In this document: piece by piece, positions 14,340-24,146 of the stretch
Numbering within the stretch: the first letter of the stretch is position 1
How the letters are laid out: every line of letters starts with the position of its first letter
Source of the DNA: Boseongicola sp.
Lineage (GTDB): Bacteria; Pseudomonadota; Alphaproteobacteria; Rhodobacterales; Rhodobacteraceae
Length of the DNA stretch: 64,000 bases
Assembly (NCBI GenBank): GCA_014075275.1
Contig: CP046179.1
Coordinates: 62,001 to 126,000, forward strand
Direction: 5' to 3'
Translations under genes and position numbers: made by a program
Notes under the pieces: generated by a model
The model's database searches: none
Told to the model about the DNA's origin: nothing
The model's input: only the letters and a program-made list of their open reading frames with translations

Positions 14340-15236
14340 ATGAAGTCTCTTTCTCCCAATCTGGCTGGTGCTTTGTTCATGGCAGGGTCCATGACAACGT
14401 TCACCATCAACGATGCTTTCGTCAAATTGCTTGGCGACCATATCCCGTTCTTTCAGCTTTTGTTCGTGCGTGGTTTGGCCGTTGTGGCGATCATGGCGGT
14501 GATGGCCTGGAGAGCAGGGGCGTTTTCGATGCCAATTCCGAAGAAGGACAGGAAATTGATCCTGATCCGCTCAGCTTCGGAAACGGCGGCGGCCTATTTC
14601 TTTTTGACGGCGCTGTTCAAGATGCCAATTGCCAATGTCACGGCTATTCTTCAGGCCCTGCCGCTGACGGTTTCCTTAGGGGCAATGCTGATTTTTGGTG
14701 AGAACGTGGGATGGCGCCGGTTTGTTGCCATTGGCGTTGGGTTTGCTGGCGTCATGCTGATTGTGCAGCCTGGCGGAGATGTTTTTTCGATATATTCGGT
14801 CTACGCATTGGCGGCGGTTGTATGTGTGACAATCCGCGATCTGGCGGCGCGGCGCCTATCTAGCGAAGTGCCGTCAATGACCGTGGCGATTTCGGCAGCC
14901 GTTGGCATTTTGGTGTTCGCCAGCGTCGGGGCGACGTTCACCGATTGGGTTCCCATGACGACTTTGGACATTGCCTTTCTTGCTGGTGCGGTGGTTTCAG
15001 TGATCGCCGCGTATCTTTTTGCGGTCATGGCGATGCGTGTGGGAGACATCGGTTTTGTTGCGCCGTTTCGCTATACCAGTCTGCTGGCGGCGCTGTTTCT
15101 GGGCCTGATTGTCTTTGACGAATGGCCCGATTCCTTGACGATGATCGGGGCTGTGATCGTTGTTGCGACTGGGGTTTATACACTTTGGCGCGAGCGTGCG
15201 ACGCAGACGGCTGCAACAGGTGAGGAAAGTGCCTGA
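14340..15236 (+). CDS. EamA/DMT-family membrane transporter
   Basis: This 298-aa protein has about ten hydrophobic segments arranged as two EamA repeats, for example GALFMAGSMTTFTINDAFVK near the N-terminus and LLAALFLGLIVFDEWPDSLT in the second half. The family exports amino acids, nucleotides or other metabolites; the substrate is not predictable. I chose ATG 14340 (MKSLSPN) over an upstream in-frame TTG at 14304. Confidence 0.87.
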   Translation: MKSLSPNLAGALFMAGSMTTFTINDAFVKLLGDHIPFFQLLFVRGLAVVAIMAVMAWRAGAFSMPIPKKDRKLILIRSASETAAAYFFLTALFKMPIANVTAILQALPLTVSLGAMLIFGENVGWRRFVAIGVGFAGVMLIVQPGGDVFSIYSVYALAAVVCVTIRDLAARRLSSEVPSMTVAISAAVGILVFASVGATFTDWVPMTTLDIAFLAGAVVSVIAAYLFAVMAMRVGDIGFVAPFRYTSLLAALFLGLIVFDEWPDSLTMIGAVIVVATGVYTLWRERATQTAATGEESA

Positions 15237-15255
15237 TTTCAGGGCTTGGGTGCTG

Positions 15256-15284
15256 TTGACAGGGTCTGCGACTCCTTCTATACG
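15256..15284 (+). promoter_or_regulatory. sigma70-like promoter of the str/S10 operon
   Basis: TTGACA (15256-15261), a 17-bp spacer and TATACG (15279-15284) lie 262 bp before rpsL. GCGCGC follows the -10 directly, a GC-rich discriminator typical of stringently controlled translation genes. The match is close to the consensus. Confidence 0.72.
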
Positions 15285-15459
15285 GCGCGCACTTGGCCTC
15301 TCGGGTTGATCGCTCGACAAGGCTTTAACAGATGTAAGTGGTCATGATCCGGGCAAAATTGCTCCGATCCTCTGGATACCCACCGCGTGTTCCCGACAGA
15401 TTGGGAGCGCTGCGGTTGAATGCGTTTTCGTGGTCGCACGACTGCGCGACGACGAAGCC

Positions 15460-15530
15460 GGGATACGCGCGTATCCCATGAACCGAAATGCCCGCATCTG
15501 ATGCGGGAGAAGACATAAGTGTTGCAACAC
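15460..15530 (+). promoter_or_regulatory. Three consecutive perfect palindromes in the rpsL leader
   Basis: GGGATACGC/GCGTATCCC (15460-15477), CCCGCATC-T-GATGCGGG (15491-15507) and GTGTTGCAACAC (15519-15530) sit in the transcribed leader, ending 16 bp before the rpsL ATG. No T run follows. They could form RNA stems or bind a dimeric protein; a translational-feedback element for the operon is inference. Confidence 0.55.
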
Positions 15531-15546
15531 GGGGAAGATTAACCCA

Positions 15547-15918
15547 ATGCCCACGATCCAACAGCTGATCCGGAAACCCCGGCAGCCAAAAGTAAAACGC
15601 TCGAAGTCCCAGCACCTCGAGAGCTGCCCGCAAAAGCGCGGCGTTTGCACCCGCGTCTATACAACGACGCCAAAGAAGCCGAACTCGGCCATGCGGAAGG
15701 TTGCAAAAGTGCGCCTGACCAATGGTTTCGAGGTCATCAGCTATATCCCGGGCGAAAGCCATAACCTTCAGGAGCACTCTGTGGTTCTGATCCGTGGTGG
15801 CCGGGTAAAAGACCTTCCGGGTGTGCGTTACCACATTCTGCGCGGTGTTCTGGATACCCAGGGCGTCAAAGACCGTAAGCAGCGTCGTTCGAAATACGGC
15901 GCCAAGCGTCCGAAGTAA
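15547..15918 (+). CDS. rpsL: 30S ribosomal protein S12
   Basis: The 123-aa protein is a full match to S12 ([20 protein letters not shown] start, [19 protein letters not shown], and [15 protein letters not shown]). S12 contacts the decoding centre. Lys in TPKKPNSA and Lys in RVKD are the streptomycin-sensitive wild-type residues. This is the first gene of the str operon and is followed 12 bp later by rpsG. Confidence 0.98.
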   Translation: MPTIQQLIRKPRQPKVKRSKSQHLESCPQKRGVCTRVYTTTPKKPNSAMRKVAKVRLTNGFEVISYIPGESHNLQEHSVVLIRGGRVKDLPGVRYHILRGVLDTQGVKDRKQRRSKYGAKRPK

Positions 15919-15930
15919 GAGGAATCTGAG

Positions 15931-16401
15931 ATGTCTCGTCGTCACGCCGCCGAAAAGCGCGAAGTTCTGCCTGATGCCAAATATGGTGACCGGGTTCTGA
16001 CCAAATTCATGAACAACCTGATGGTTGACGGCAAGAAATCCGTCGCCGAGCGCATCGTTTACAATGCGTTTGATCGTGTTGAAGATCGCCTGAAGAAGTC
16101 CCCGTTGGAAGTGTTCCACGAGGGTCTTGAGCTGATCAAACCGTCGGTCGAGGTTCGCTCGCGCCGGGTTGGTGGTGCGACGTATCAGGTTCCTGTCGAA
16201 GTGCGCCCCGAGCGTCGCGAAGCGCTGGCAATTCGCTGGCTGATCGCAGCCGCCAAAAGCCGCAACGAAAATACCATGGAAGAGCGTCTTGCTGGTGAAT
16301 TGTCCGATGCTGTGAATGGTCGTGGTTCGGCCGTGAAAAAGCGTGAAGACACCCACAAGATGGCCGACGCCAACAAAGCGTTCAGCCACTACCGCTGGTA
16401 A
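15931..16401 (+). CDS. rpsG: 30S ribosomal protein S7
   Basis: The 156-aa protein begins [20 protein letters not shown], with [20 protein letters not shown] and the [19 protein letters not shown] hairpin that binds the 16S 3' major domain. It ends in YRW and has normal length. Its start follows GAGGAATCTGAG after rpsL. Confidence 0.98.
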   Translation: MSRRHAAEKREVLPDAKYGDRVLTKFMNNLMVDGKKSVAERIVYNAFDRVEDRLKKSPLEVFHEGLELIKPSVEVRSRRVGGATYQVPVEVRPERREALAIRWLIAAAKSRNENTMEERLAGELSDAVNGRGSAVKKREDTHKMADANKAFSHYRW

Positions 16402-16425
16402 CAGACGTCCCTAGGAGCAGCCCCA

Positions 16426-18543
16426 ATGGCACGCGAATATCCACTAAACCGCTACCGTAACTTCGGGATTATGGCGCATATCGATGCAGGCAAAACCACC
16501 TGTTCCGAGCGCATCCTGTATTACACCGGCAAATCCCACAACATCGGCGAAGTGCATGATGGCGCTGCCACCATGGACTGGATGGAGCAGGAGCAGGAAC
16601 GCGGCATCACGATCACATCGGCTGCCACGACCACTTTCTGGGAGCGGACCGAAGACGGTGAAACAGCCGATACCGAAAAGCATCGTCTGAACATCATCGA
16701 CACACCCGGCCACGTTGACTTCACCATTGAAGTTGAGCGTTCGCTGGCAGTTCTGGATGGCGCAGTTGCCGTTCTGGACGCCAACGCCGGTGTCGAGCCA
16801 CAGACTGAAACGGTTTGGCGTCAGGCAGACCGGTATAAAGTTCCGCGCATTGTGTTCGTCAACAAGATGGACAAGATCGGCGCTGACTTCTTCAACTGCG
16901 TGCACATGATCCAGGATCGCACAGGTGCTATTCCGGCACCCGTTCAGATCCCAATCGGCGCCGAGACTGAGCTTGAAGGCATTGTTGATCTGATCACCAT
17001 GGAAGAGTGGGTTTGGGCTGGCGAAGACCTGGGCGCGTCCTGGGAAAAACGCCCTATTCGCGACAGTCTGAAAGAGCTGGCCAACGAATGGCGCGGCAAG
17101 CTGATTGAAACCGCCGTCGAAATGGACGACGACGCGATGATGGCGTACCTGGAAGGCGAAGAGCCTGACGTGGACACGCTGCGCGCGCTGATCCGTAAAG
17201 GCACGCTTGAGATTAAGTTCATTCCGGTTCTGGCTGGTTCTGCGTTTAAGAACAAAGGCGTTCAGCCTTTGCTCAACGCCGTGATCGACTTCTTACCCAG
17301 CCCGCTGGATGTTGTTGATTACATGGGCTTCAAACCCGGTGACGAGACAGAAACACGTGACATCGCCCGCCGTGCGGACGACGACATGCCTTTTTCGGGT
17401 CTGGCGTTCAAAATCATGAACGACCCTTACATGGGCACGCTGACCTTCACCCGTATTTACTCGGGTAAGATGGCCAAGGGTGACAACCTGATCAACTCGA
17501 CCAAAGGCAAGAAAGAGCGCATTGGCCGTATGGTCATGATGCACTCGAACAAGCAGGACGAGATCACCGAAGCATTTGCGGGCGACATCATCGCGCTGGC
17601 CGGTCTGAAGGACACGACCACAGGCGATACGCTGTCTTCGGTCCACGATCCGGTTGTTCTGGAAACGATGACGTTCCCTGATCCGGTTATCGAGATTGCG
17701 GTGGAGCCGAAGACGAAGGCTGATCAAGAAAAGATGTCTCTCGGTTTGCAGCGTCTAGCTGCTGAGGATCCATCCTTCCGTGTTGAGACTGACCTGGAAA
17801 GCGGTCAGACGATCATGAAGGGCATGGGCGAACTTCACCTGGACATCCTGATCGACCGTCTGAAGCGCGAATTCAAAGTTGAGGCCAACATCGGTGCGCC
17901 ACAGGTTGCGTATCGTGAGACTATCAGCCGCGAAGTCGAGCACACCTATACCCACAAGAAACAGTCGGGTGGTTCTGGTCAGTTCGGCGAAGTGAAGATG
18001 ATCATTTCTCCGACAGAAGCTGGCGAAGGCTATTCCTTCGAAAGCCGTGTCGTTGGTGGTTCGGTGCCCAAGGAATACATCCCGGGTGTTGAAAAAGGCA
18101 TCAATTCGGTCATGGACAGCGGGCCTCTGGCTGGTTTCCCTGTGATCGACTTCAAGGTGGCTTTGATCGACGGTAAATACCACGACGTTGACTCCAGCGT
18201 TCTGGCTTTTGAAATCGCCGGACGCATGTGTATGCGCGAAGGCATGAGAAAAGCCGGTGCGAAACTGCTTGAGCCGATCATGAAAGTCGAAGTTGTAACG
18301 CCGGATGAATACACCGGCGGCATCATCGGTGATCTGACATCCCGTCGAGGTCAGGTGCAGGGTCAGGATTCGCGCGGCAACGCCATCGCAATCGACGCCT
18401 TCGTGCCGCTGGCCAACATGTTTGGTTACATCAACAACCTGCGCTCGATGTCATCGGGTCGTGCGAACTTCACAATGCAGTTCGATCACTACGATCCGGT
18501 TCCGAATAACATTTCGGAAGAGATCCAAGCGAAATACGCATAA
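16426..18543 (+). CDS. fusA: Elongation factor G
   Basis: The 705-aa translocase GTPase carries the P-loop [15 protein letters not shown], switch [10 protein letters not shown] and the guanine motif NKMDK. Domain IV tip residues ([16 protein letters not shown]) and domain V ([12 protein letters not shown]) are present. It catalyses mRNA-tRNA translocation. It follows rpsG with a GGAGCAG ribosome site. Confidence 0.98.
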   Translation: MAREYPLNRYRNFGIMAHIDAGKTTCSERILYYTGKSHNIGEVHDGAATMDWMEQEQERGITITSAATTTFWERTEDGETADTEKHRLNIIDTPGHVDFTIEVERSLAVLDGAVAVLDANAGVEPQTETVWRQADRYKVPRIVFVNKMDKIGADFFNCVHMIQDRTGAIPAPVQIPIGAETELEGIVDLITMEEWVWAGEDLGASWEKRPIRDSLKELANEWRGKLIETAVEMDDDAMMAYLEGEEPDVDTLRALIRKGTLEIKFIPVLAGSAFKNKGVQPLLNAVIDFLPSPLDVVDYMGFKPGDETETRDIARRADDDMPFSGLAFKIMNDPYMGTLTFTRIYSGKMAKGDNLINSTKGKKERIGRMVMMHSNKQDEITEAFAGDIIALAGLKDTTTGDTLSSVHDPVVLETMTFPDPVIEIAVEPKTKADQEKMSLGLQRLAAEDPSFRVETDLESGQTIMKGMGELHLDILIDRLKREFKVEANIGAPQVAYRETISREVEHTYTHKKQSGGSGQFGEVKMIISPTEAGEGYSFESRVVGGSVPKEYIPGVEKGINSVMDSGPLAGFPVIDFKVALIDGKYHDVDSSVLAFEIAGRMCMREGMRKAGAKLLEPIMKVEVVTPDEYTGGIIGDLTSRRGQVQGQDSRGNAIAIDAFVPLANMFGYINNLRSMSSGRANFTMQFDHYDPVPNNISEEIQAKYA

Positions 18544-18550
18544 CCGGGAT

Positions 18551-18606
18551 GCCGGGGTGAACCCCGGCCTACCCACAACCCGTAGGGCGGGGTTTCCCCG
18601 CCACCC
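18551..18606. repeat. Dispersed GTAGG-CGGGG palindromic repeat pair between fusA and tuf
   Basis: A CCGGGGTgaACCCCGG palindrome with flanking GCCTACC occupies 18551-18573. A related half, GTAGGGCGGGGTTTCCCCGCC, follows in opposite orientation at about 18582-18603. The first 23 bases are identical to 21970-21992 downstream of rplW. Short GC palindromes of this type are scattered between genes in many alphaproteobacteria. Confidence 0.7.
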
Positions 18607-18626
18607 GAGACGATAAGGAGGCCATC

Positions 18627-19802
18627 ATGGCAAAGGCAAAGTTTGAACGTAATAAACCGCACGTTAACATTGGCACGATTGGTCACGTTGACCACGGCAA
18701 GACGACGCTGACGGCGGCGATCACGAAGTATTTTGGCGACTTCAAAGCGTATGACCAGATTGATGGCGCGCCTGAGGAAAAAGCGCGCGGGATCACGATC
18801 TCGACGGCGCACGTCGAATATGAAACCGAAGCGCGCCACTATGCGCACGTCGACTGCCCTGGCCACGCTGACTATGTGAAGAACATGATCACTGGTGCCG
18901 CACAGATGGACGGCGCGATCCTGGTTGTGAACGCAGCTGACGGCCCGATGCCTCAGACCCGCGAGCACATCCTCTTGGGTCGCCAGGTCGGCATCCCGAC
19001 TATGGTCGTTTACATGAACAAGGTTGACCAGGTTGACGACGAAGAGCTTCTGGAACTGGTCGAAATGGAAATCCGTGAACTGCTGAGCAGCTACGATTAC
19101 CCTGGCGACGATATTCCGATCATCAAGGGCTCGGCTCTGGCGGCAATGGAAGGCAACTCGCCCGAGATCGGCGAAGAGTCGATCAAGGCGCTGATGGCGG
19201 CTGTTGACGAATGGATCCCAACCCCAGAGCGCGCGATTGACCAGCCGTTCCTGATGCCAGTCGAGGACGTGTTCTCGATCTCGGGTCGCGGCACGGTTGC
19301 GACGGGGCGTGTTGAGCGTGGCGTGATCAACGTGGGCGACGAGATCGAAATCGTCGGCATCCGCGACAACAAGAAGACGACCTGCACAGGCGTTGAAATG
19401 TTCCGCAAGCTGTTGGATCGTGGTGAAGCAGGCGACAACATCGGCGCACTTTTGCGTGGTGTTGATCGTGACGGCGTTGAGCGCGGTCAGGTTCTGTGTA
19501 AGCCGGGTTCGGTCAAGCCGCACACCAAGTTCGAGGCCGAGGCCTATATCCTGACCAAGGACGAAGGTGGCCGCCACACGCCGTTCTTCGCGAACTATCG
19601 CCCGCAGTTCTACTTCCGCACGACGGACGTCACCGGCACAGTTGAACTGGCCGCTGGCACCGAGATGGTCATGCCCGGCGACAACGTGTCGTTCGGCGTT
19701 GAGCTGATCGCGCCGATTGCGATGGAACAGGGCCTGCGCTTTGCGATCCGCGAAAGCGGCCGCACCGTCGGCGCCGGCGTCGTGTCGAAAATCGTCGAGT
19801 AA
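18627..19802 (+). CDS. tuf: Elongation factor Tu
   Basis: The 391-aa protein has [22 protein letters not shown] and NKVD GTPase motifs, followed by beta-barrel domains 2 and 3 ([24 protein letters not shown]). It delivers aminoacyl-tRNA to the ribosome. AAGGAGG lies 8 bp before the ATG. Rhodobacteraceae often carry two tuf copies; only one is in this window. Confidence 0.98.
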   Translation: MAKAKFERNKPHVNIGTIGHVDHGKTTLTAAITKYFGDFKAYDQIDGAPEEKARGITISTAHVEYETEARHYAHVDCPGHADYVKNMITGAAQMDGAILVVNAADGPMPQTREHILLGRQVGIPTMVVYMNKVDQVDDEELLELVEMEIRELLSSYDYPGDDIPIIKGSALAAMEGNSPEIGEESIKALMAAVDEWIPTPERAIDQPFLMPVEDVFSISGRGTVATGRVERGVINVGDEIEIVGIRDNKKTTCTGVEMFRKLLDRGEAGDNIGALLRGVDRDGVERGQVLCKPGSVKPHTKFEAEAYILTKDEGGRHTPFFANYRPQFYFRTTDVTGTVELAAGTEMVMPGDNVSFGVELIAPIAMEQGLRFAIRESGRTVGAGVVSKIVE

Positions 19803-19819
19803 ACGAAACTAGTTCGATG

Positions 19820-19841
19820 TGGAGGTCTGACGGCCTCCACC
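19820..19841 (+). promoter_or_regulatory. Hairpin in tuf-rpsJ gap
   Basis: GTGGAGG (19820-19826) pairs with CCTCCAC (19835-19841) in the 60-bp gap. It lacks a T tract. It may be an mRNA processing or attenuation element. Confidence 0.35.
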
Positions 19842-19862
19842 TCTCAACGAAAGGATAAGACA

Positions 19863-20177
19863 ATGGCAGTCGCCAGTCAGAACATCCGCATCCGGCTAAA
19901 AGCCTTTGATTACCGTGTGTTGGATGCCAGCACTCAGGAAATCGTCAACACGGCAAAGCGCACTGGCGCAACTGTCCGTGGGCCAATCCCGATGCCAAAC
20001 AAGATTGAGAAGTTCACGGTTCTTCGTGGTCCACACGTTGACAAGAAATCCCGTGATCAGTTCGAAATCCGGACGCACAAGCGTCTTCTCGACATCGTTG
20101 ATCCAACACCCCAGACAGTTGACGCGCTGATGAAGCTCGATCTTGCTGCTGGTGTGGACGTTCAGATTTCGGTCTAA
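19863..20177 (+). CDS. rpsJ: 30S ribosomal protein S10
   Basis: The 104-aa protein matches S10 ([40 protein letters not shown]). It acts in the 30S head and in NusB-linked antitermination. It opens the S10 gene group, here continuous with the str operon rather than separately promoted. Confidence 0.98.
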   Translation: MAVASQNIRIRLKAFDYRVLDASTQEIVNTAKRTGATVRGPIPMPNKIEKFTVLRGPHVDKKSRDQFEIRTHKRLLDIVDPTPQTVDALMKLDLAAGVDVQISV

Positions 20178-20191
20178 GGGGGGCATAGATT

Positions 20192-21052
20192 ATGTTGCGC
20201 TCTGGTGTGATCGCTAAAAAAGTCGGCATGACCCGGCTTTTCATGGACGACGGAAAGCAGATCCCTGTGACCGTTCTCCAACTGGACAAACTTCAGGTTG
20301 TTGCAAAACGCACGGCTGAGACGGACGGCTATTCGGCTGTTCAGCTTGGTGCGGGCACTGCAAAGGCCAAGCGGACCTCGCAAGCTATGCGCGGACACTT
20401 CTCCGCCGCCAAGGTTGAGCCGAAGCGGAAGATTGCGGAATTTCGCGTTGATGCGGAAAACCTGATCGACGTGGGCGAAGAGATTACCGCGAACCATTAC
20501 TTTGAAGGCCAATTCGTAGACGTGTCTGGCACGTCCATCGGTAAAGGCTTCCAAGGCGCTATGAAACGTTGGAACTTTAGTGGTCTTCGGGCCACCCACG
20601 GTGTGTCGATCTCGCACCGTAGTCACGGTTCAACGGGTCAGTGTCAGGATCCTGGTCGCGTTTTCAAAGGCAAAAAGATGGCTGGTCACATGGGTGCTGC
20701 CCGGGTGACGACGCAAAACCTTCAGGTTGTCCGCACGGACGCCGACCGCTGTCTGATCATGGTCAAAGGTGCTGTTCCGGGTTCCAAAGGTGGCTGGGTA
20801 ACGATCAAGGATGCGGTTAAGAAGCCGGTTCCTGAGAATGTGATCCTGCCTGCTGCGTTGAAATCTGCCGCTGCTGCTGCTGAAAAGGCTGCTGAAGAAG
20901 CTGCTGCTGCCGCCGAAGCCGAAGCCGCCGCAGCGGAAGCTGCTGCAGCAGAGCAGGCCGCGATGGAAGCTGCTGAGGCTGAAGAAGCGAAGACAGATGT
21001 AGTTGCTGAAGCCCAAGCGGCTGAAGCTGAAAAGAAGGACGGTGAGGAATGA
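20192..21052 (+). CDS. rplC: 50S ribosomal protein L3 with long Ala/Glu tail
   Basis: Residues 1-~215 are canonical L3 ([40 protein letters not shown]). The remaining ~70 residues are an alanine/glutamate low-complexity extension predicted to be helical, from about [15 protein letters not shown] to the KKDGEE end. Typical bacterial L3 is 205-220 aa. The tail is in frame and runs to the overlap with rplD, so it appears real. Confidence 0.97.
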   Translation: MLRSGVIAKKVGMTRLFMDDGKQIPVTVLQLDKLQVVAKRTAETDGYSAVQLGAGTAKAKRTSQAMRGHFSAAKVEPKRKIAEFRVDAENLIDVGEEITANHYFEGQFVDVSGTSIGKGFQGAMKRWNFSGLRATHGVSISHRSHGSTGQCQDPGRVFKGKKMAGHMGAARVTTQNLQVVRTDADRCLIMVKGAVPGSKGGWVTIKDAVKKPVPENVILPAALKSAAAAAEKAAEEAAAAAEAEAAAAEAAAAEQAAMEAAEAEEAKTDVVAEAQAAEAEKKDGEE

Positions 21053-21669
21053 AACTCGACGTGATCAAACTGGACGGCAAGAAAGCCGGGTCGGTCGATC
21101 TCGGCGACGAGATCTACGGTCTCGAGCCGCGCGCCGACATCCTGCACCGCGTGGTTCGCTGGCAGCGTAGCAATGCGCAAGCTGGGACCCACAAGGTGAA
21201 AACCCGTTCCGAAACAAGCTATTCCACTAAGAAGATCTATCGCCAGAAGGGCACCGGCGGCGCACGCCACGGGTCCCGGAACGCTCCGATCTTCCGCGGT
21301 GGTGGCATCTATAAGGGTCCAACGCCCCGGAGCCATGGTCACGAGTTGACCAAGAAGTTCCGCAAACTGGGTCTGAAGCATGCGCTGTCGTCAAAAGCGG
21401 CAACCGGCAATCTGGTGATCCTGGATGAAGCGTCTGCCAAGGACGTGAAAACAGGTGCACTGGCCAAGCAGGTTGCGAGCCTCGGCTGGAAGCGCGCATT
21501 GGTGATCGACGGGGCCGCTGTGGACGAAAACTTCGCCCGCGCTGCACAGAACATCCAAGGTGTGGATGTGCTGCCGACGATGGGTGCAAATGTCTATGAC
21601 ATCCTGAAGAGTGACACCCTGGTGATCACAAAAGCAGGGGTCGAAGCGTTGGAGGCTCGTTTAAAATGA
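21049..21669 (+). CDS. rplD: 50S ribosomal protein L4
   Basis: The 206-aa protein contains the L4 exit-tunnel loop ([20 protein letters not shown]) and globular domain. L4 is the autoregulator of the S10 operon in E. coli. The start overlaps the L3 stop (ATGA), and its stop overlaps the L23 start. Confidence 0.98.
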   Translation: MKLDVIKLDGKKAGSVDLGDEIYGLEPRADILHRVVRWQRSNAQAGTHKVKTRSETSYSTKKIYRQKGTGGARHGSRNAPIFRGGGIYKGPTPRSHGHELTKKFRKLGLKHALSSKAATGNLVILDEASAKDVKTGALAKQVASLGWKRALVIDGAAVDENFARAAQNIQGVDVLPTMGANVYDILKSDTLVITKAGVEALEARLK

Positions 21670-21962
21670 GTGCGAAAACAGAGCATTACGATGTGATCCG
21701 CAAGCCGATCATCACGGAAAAGTCGACCATGGCCTCTGAGGCCGGTGCGGTTGTCTTTGAAGTGTCAATCGACGCGAACAAACCACAGATCAAAGAGGCT
21801 GTTGAAGGCCTGTTTGGTGTGAAGGTGAAGGCCGTGAACACGACCATCACCAAGGGTAAGGTCAAGCGGTTTCGCGGGCAGTTGGGCAAGCGGAAAGACG
21901 TTAAGAAGGCGTATGTTACGCTGGAAGACGGCAACACAATCGACGTAACAACCGGACTTTGA
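21666..21962 (+). CDS. rplW: 50S ribosomal protein L23
   Basis: The 98-aa protein ([35 protein letters not shown]) forms the tunnel-exit docking site for trigger factor and SRP. It is the last gene before the S10 cluster is interrupted; rplB, its normal neighbour, is 8.7 kb away. Confidence 0.98.
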   Translation: MSAKTEHYDVIRKPIITEKSTMASEAGAVVFEVSIDANKPQIKEAVEGLFGVKVKAVNTTITKGKVKRFRGQLGKRKDVKKAYVTLEDGNTIDVTTGL

Positions 21963-21969
21963 GGCGTGT

Positions 21970-21992
21970 GCCGGGGTGAACCCCGGCCTACC
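21970..21992. repeat. Second copy of dispersed CCGGGGT-ACCCCGG repeat
   Basis: These 23 bases are identical to 18551-18573. It lies 8 bp after rplW, at the left junction of the 8.7-kb interruption of the S10 cluster. Confidence 0.75.
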
Positions 21993-22032
21993 TCAGGGTG
22001 GAATTTGACCCCGCTGGTTTGAGATTGAAGAA

Positions 22033-22061
22033 GCCCCGCCGGAAACGGCGGGGCATTTTTC
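22033..22061. terminator. Bidirectional terminator after rplW / lrp
   Basis: GCCCCGCCG-gaaa-CGGCGGGGC followed by ATTTTTCTT on the + strand. On the - strand it falls just after the lrp stop. It separates the str/S10 transcript from the convergent regulator. Confidence 0.88.
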
Positions 22062-22511
22062 TTAGTCACAAATAGTGTCGTATTCTTTCAGCGAAACCAG
22101 CGTCTTATAACCTATGACCGGCGTTTCATTCAGATAAAGCGCGCTGAAATCGGCGAAGTCTGCCATCGACTTGCATTCAGCGATCATCACAATGTCGTCG
22201 TCGCCAGTGACCCAATTCAAACTAACAACTTCGTCCTGCCTGCGTAGGTTATTGCAGTATTCATCCATCAAGCGGGGATTCTGCCGATCGATGGTGATGA
22301 GAACGATGATCTTCGTGCCTTTATCCCGAAACCGGGCAGAGGCGATGGCGACCTCTCGATCGATTGCTCCGATCTTTCGCAGGCGTTGAACGCGTCTCAG
22401 ACAGGCGGCAGGGGACAAACCAATCAGGTCAGACAACTGTTCACCCGTCCGGCGGCTGTTCATCCGTAGCAGGTCGAGGATGCGTTGGTCGAAATCGTCG
22501 AGCGTGTCCAT
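22062..22511 (-). CDS. Lrp/AsnC-family regulator
   Basis: The 149-aa protein has an N-terminal winged helix (FDQRILDLLRMNSRRTGEQL; LIGLSPAACLRRVQRL) and a RAM effector domain ending in LYLNETPVIGYKTLVSLKEY. I chose ATG 22511 (MDTLDDFDQ), the normal family start. An upstream in-frame ATG at 22544 lies inside an inverted repeat that looks like the operator. Its likely effector is an amino acid; targets are unknown. Confidence 0.9.
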   Translation of the reverse strand: MDTLDDFDQRILDLLRMNSRRTGEQLSDLIGLSPAACLRRVQRLRKIGAIDREVAIASARFRDKGTKIIVLITIDRQNPRLMDEYCNNLRRQDEVVSLNWVTGDDDIVMIAECKSMADFADFSALYLNETPVIGYKTLVSLKEYDTICD

Positions 22512-22533
22512 TGGCCCACCAAATGATTTGCGG

Positions 22534-22568
22534 AATTCTCGCATAATCGGATGAATATTGCGAGAATT
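22534..22568. promoter_or_regulatory. Inverted repeat upstream of lrp
   Basis: AATTCTCGCA (22534-22543) and TGCGAGAATT (22559-22568) form a perfect 10-bp inverted repeat with a 15-bp centre, 23 bp upstream of the chosen lrp start. A partial third copy (GATGCGCAATCTTCGCGA) follows. The site is probably an autoregulatory Lrp site. Confidence 0.55.
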
Positions 22569-22828
22569 TCTTACGAGATGCGCAATCTTCGCGAAAAACT
22601 AGTCTGTAGACCCTTTAGAAAAGTGGTCGTCAGAACACGATGGCGAGATGAAGTTCAAGGAAAACAAAGTGTCCCGCCGCCGTTGAAGCCTGATTAAGTC
22701 CAAAGCCTCCAACGTGTGGCGGTCGGATGTCGGGACCAGAAAATGAACCAATCAAATCCCGGATGGCATTCGGGGCCGCTTTGCGCCGGTGCGGGAAGCG
22801 AACAAGGAAATTATGAAAGGAACAACCC
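22569..22828. other. Gene-poor leader before the DUF1127-like gene
   Basis: This ~260-bp stretch lies between the lrp control region and the + strand gene at 22829. I see no convincing coding sequence; a 12-codon ATG frame near 22648 could be a leader peptide but has no other support. Confidence 0.3.
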
Positions 22829-23152
22829 ATGTATTTCGAGAAGATTGAAGATGCCGAAGCTGTTGTGATTCCAAACTTTATTCCAGACACAAAAGTAACA
22901 GCCGAACCAACGCCGCGCCCTGCGCCAACGATTGCCCAGAAGCTGCGACGGTTGTTTGTAAGGCTGAACAATCCTCGGCGCGGGCATGATAGCTTGGAAA
23001 CTTTGTCGGATCGTTTTTTGCAGGATGTCGGTGTGACTCGCGTTGACATTGATCGTTTCAAGCTAAAGCGCAGTGCGTTCGATGTGCCTGGTTATTGTCC
23101 AAATTGCGCGGTTCCGATTATCGCATCGAGGCGCGGGAGGCGACCAATGTAA
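22829..23152 (+). CDS. DUF1127-like small protein
   Basis: The 107-aa protein has a Pro-rich linker and then HDSLETLSDRFLQDVGVTRV-DIDRF, which fits the short DUF1127 (YjiS-like) signature L-x-D-x-L-x-D-[IV]-G. The C-terminus has an isolated CPNC pair. AAAGGA lies 8 bp before the ATG. DUF1127 proteins are small, stress- or RNA-linked proteins in alphaproteobacteria; the function of this one is unknown. Confidence 0.7.
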   Translation: MYFEKIEDAEAVVIPNFIPDTKVTAEPTPRPAPTIAQKLRRLFVRLNNPRRGHDSLETLSDRFLQDVGVTRVDIDRFKLKRSAFDVPGYCPNCAVPIIASRRGRRPM

Positions 23153-23180
23153 AACAGTGCGATCGGGCGCAATGTTCGAA

Positions 23181-23214
23181 ATAGCCCCGCCGGAAACGGC
23201 GGGGCTATTTTGTT
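23181..23214 (+). terminator. Terminator after the DUF1127-like gene
   Basis: ATAGCCCCGCCG-gaaa-CGGCGGGGCTAT followed by TTTGTTTT. The central 22-bp stem-loop is identical to that at 22033. It directly abuts the dispersed repeat element. Confidence 0.88.
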
Positions 23215-23403
23215 TTGCGCAACGTTCGGTGGGGGAAGCGTGCGCAGGCAACACCTGAAATCGTTGACGCCCGTATTTTAAGGGGAATGGGGCTAAATGG
23301 GGTTTCGGTATCACGTCGGTATCGCGTCGGTGCACGTAGGGTCGAAAATCGGCAACGCCGCTAGATGTGGGATTGGGGTTAAGAAAAGTTGTTTGGGTGT
23401 TAA
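23212..23403. repeat. Dispersed ~190-220-bp element, copy 1, with 11-bp tandem units
   Basis: It shares with 27880-28083 a 24-base identical block (23212-23235), a 16-base block (23238-23253) and a 31-base identical block (23313-23343), plus weaker similarity between. Inside are tandem 11-bp units CGGTATCACGT (23306), CGGTATCGCGT (23317) and the shorter CGGTGCACGT (23328). No open frame spans it. Both copies start at the foot of a GCCCCGCC-stem terminator. Confidence 0.8.
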
Positions 23404-24146
23404 CAGGGCGGGCGATGGGTGCTGAGGCTCGTGGCTTTCAAAGAGCTTGGACATTGGAACTCGCGCAAAAAGGGCCCATCCGAAGATGGCGCCCCGTTGT
23501 CTCGTGATCAATGATGAGGATCACCTGTTACAGCCGCTGCCGGTTGACCCGCCGCCGTTATCTCTGGTCGAGATTGCGCCCGCTCAACCGCTGCAGTTGC
23601 CGATACTAAGGGGTGACGAGACCTCTCCACTGGTATCAAAAAGGCCGGTGATAGGGCATCTCTCACTCATGCCCAAAGGGAGTGTTTCATTCGTCCCCTC
23701 CGTCGTCTCTCGATGTTGCGCGCGCGTTCCGTCCTCGCCAATCGTTTCGACGATACAGTCGCCCCGGTGCAGTTTGTCCAGGATGCCTTGGGGGGCGTTC
23801 GTCGTAAATCAACATCTGGAAACGCATGATTTCGGTTTCGGAGGAGATTTGCCACGGACCAATCTGCAAGGTTGCGATCTGGAGTTGGCAAGACAGCGGA
23901 GTCGCATTTCAATTTGAAAAGGGGGCGGCAATGCCCGCAATTCTATGGACTGTGTAAATGGCACCGCACGCCGAGTCCGGTTGACTGGTGCTGGAACACA
24001 CCGGACCACTGGTACGTCTTGAATGGCCGAATGCTGGACGGAGCGCAGATAAGGGTGGCGGTCGGAATTCAGGGTCAAGCCGGCCGAAGCGTTTTGAAGG
24101 CAATTCCCCGACCGGTTGGGCCAGCTTCCTTGCGGTTGAGTCTTGG
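23404..24146. other. 743 bp without a recognisable gene
   Basis: Open frames exist on both strands (for example 23447-23917 + and 23667-23912 -) but none has family resemblance, a good ribosome site or neighbour-like codon use. Two overlapping - strand frames at 23687-23912 trade off, as would be expected of a decayed gene. I cannot name what it was. Confidence 0.4.

Noticed and set aside
15325-16389. 354-aa antisense frame over rpsL and rpsG
   Set aside because: Shadow of two ribosomal genes; composition rich in His, Arg and Phe as expected of reverse-strand reading.
18489-19577. 362-aa antisense frame over tuf
   Set aside because: Shadow of the tuf gene.
20014-20289. Antisense frames around rpsJ/rplC
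   Set aside because: Shadows; no independent support.
23447-23917. 156-aa + strand frame
   Set aside because: Unlike coding sequence: odd composition, no ribosome site, no family, and competing frames on the other strand.
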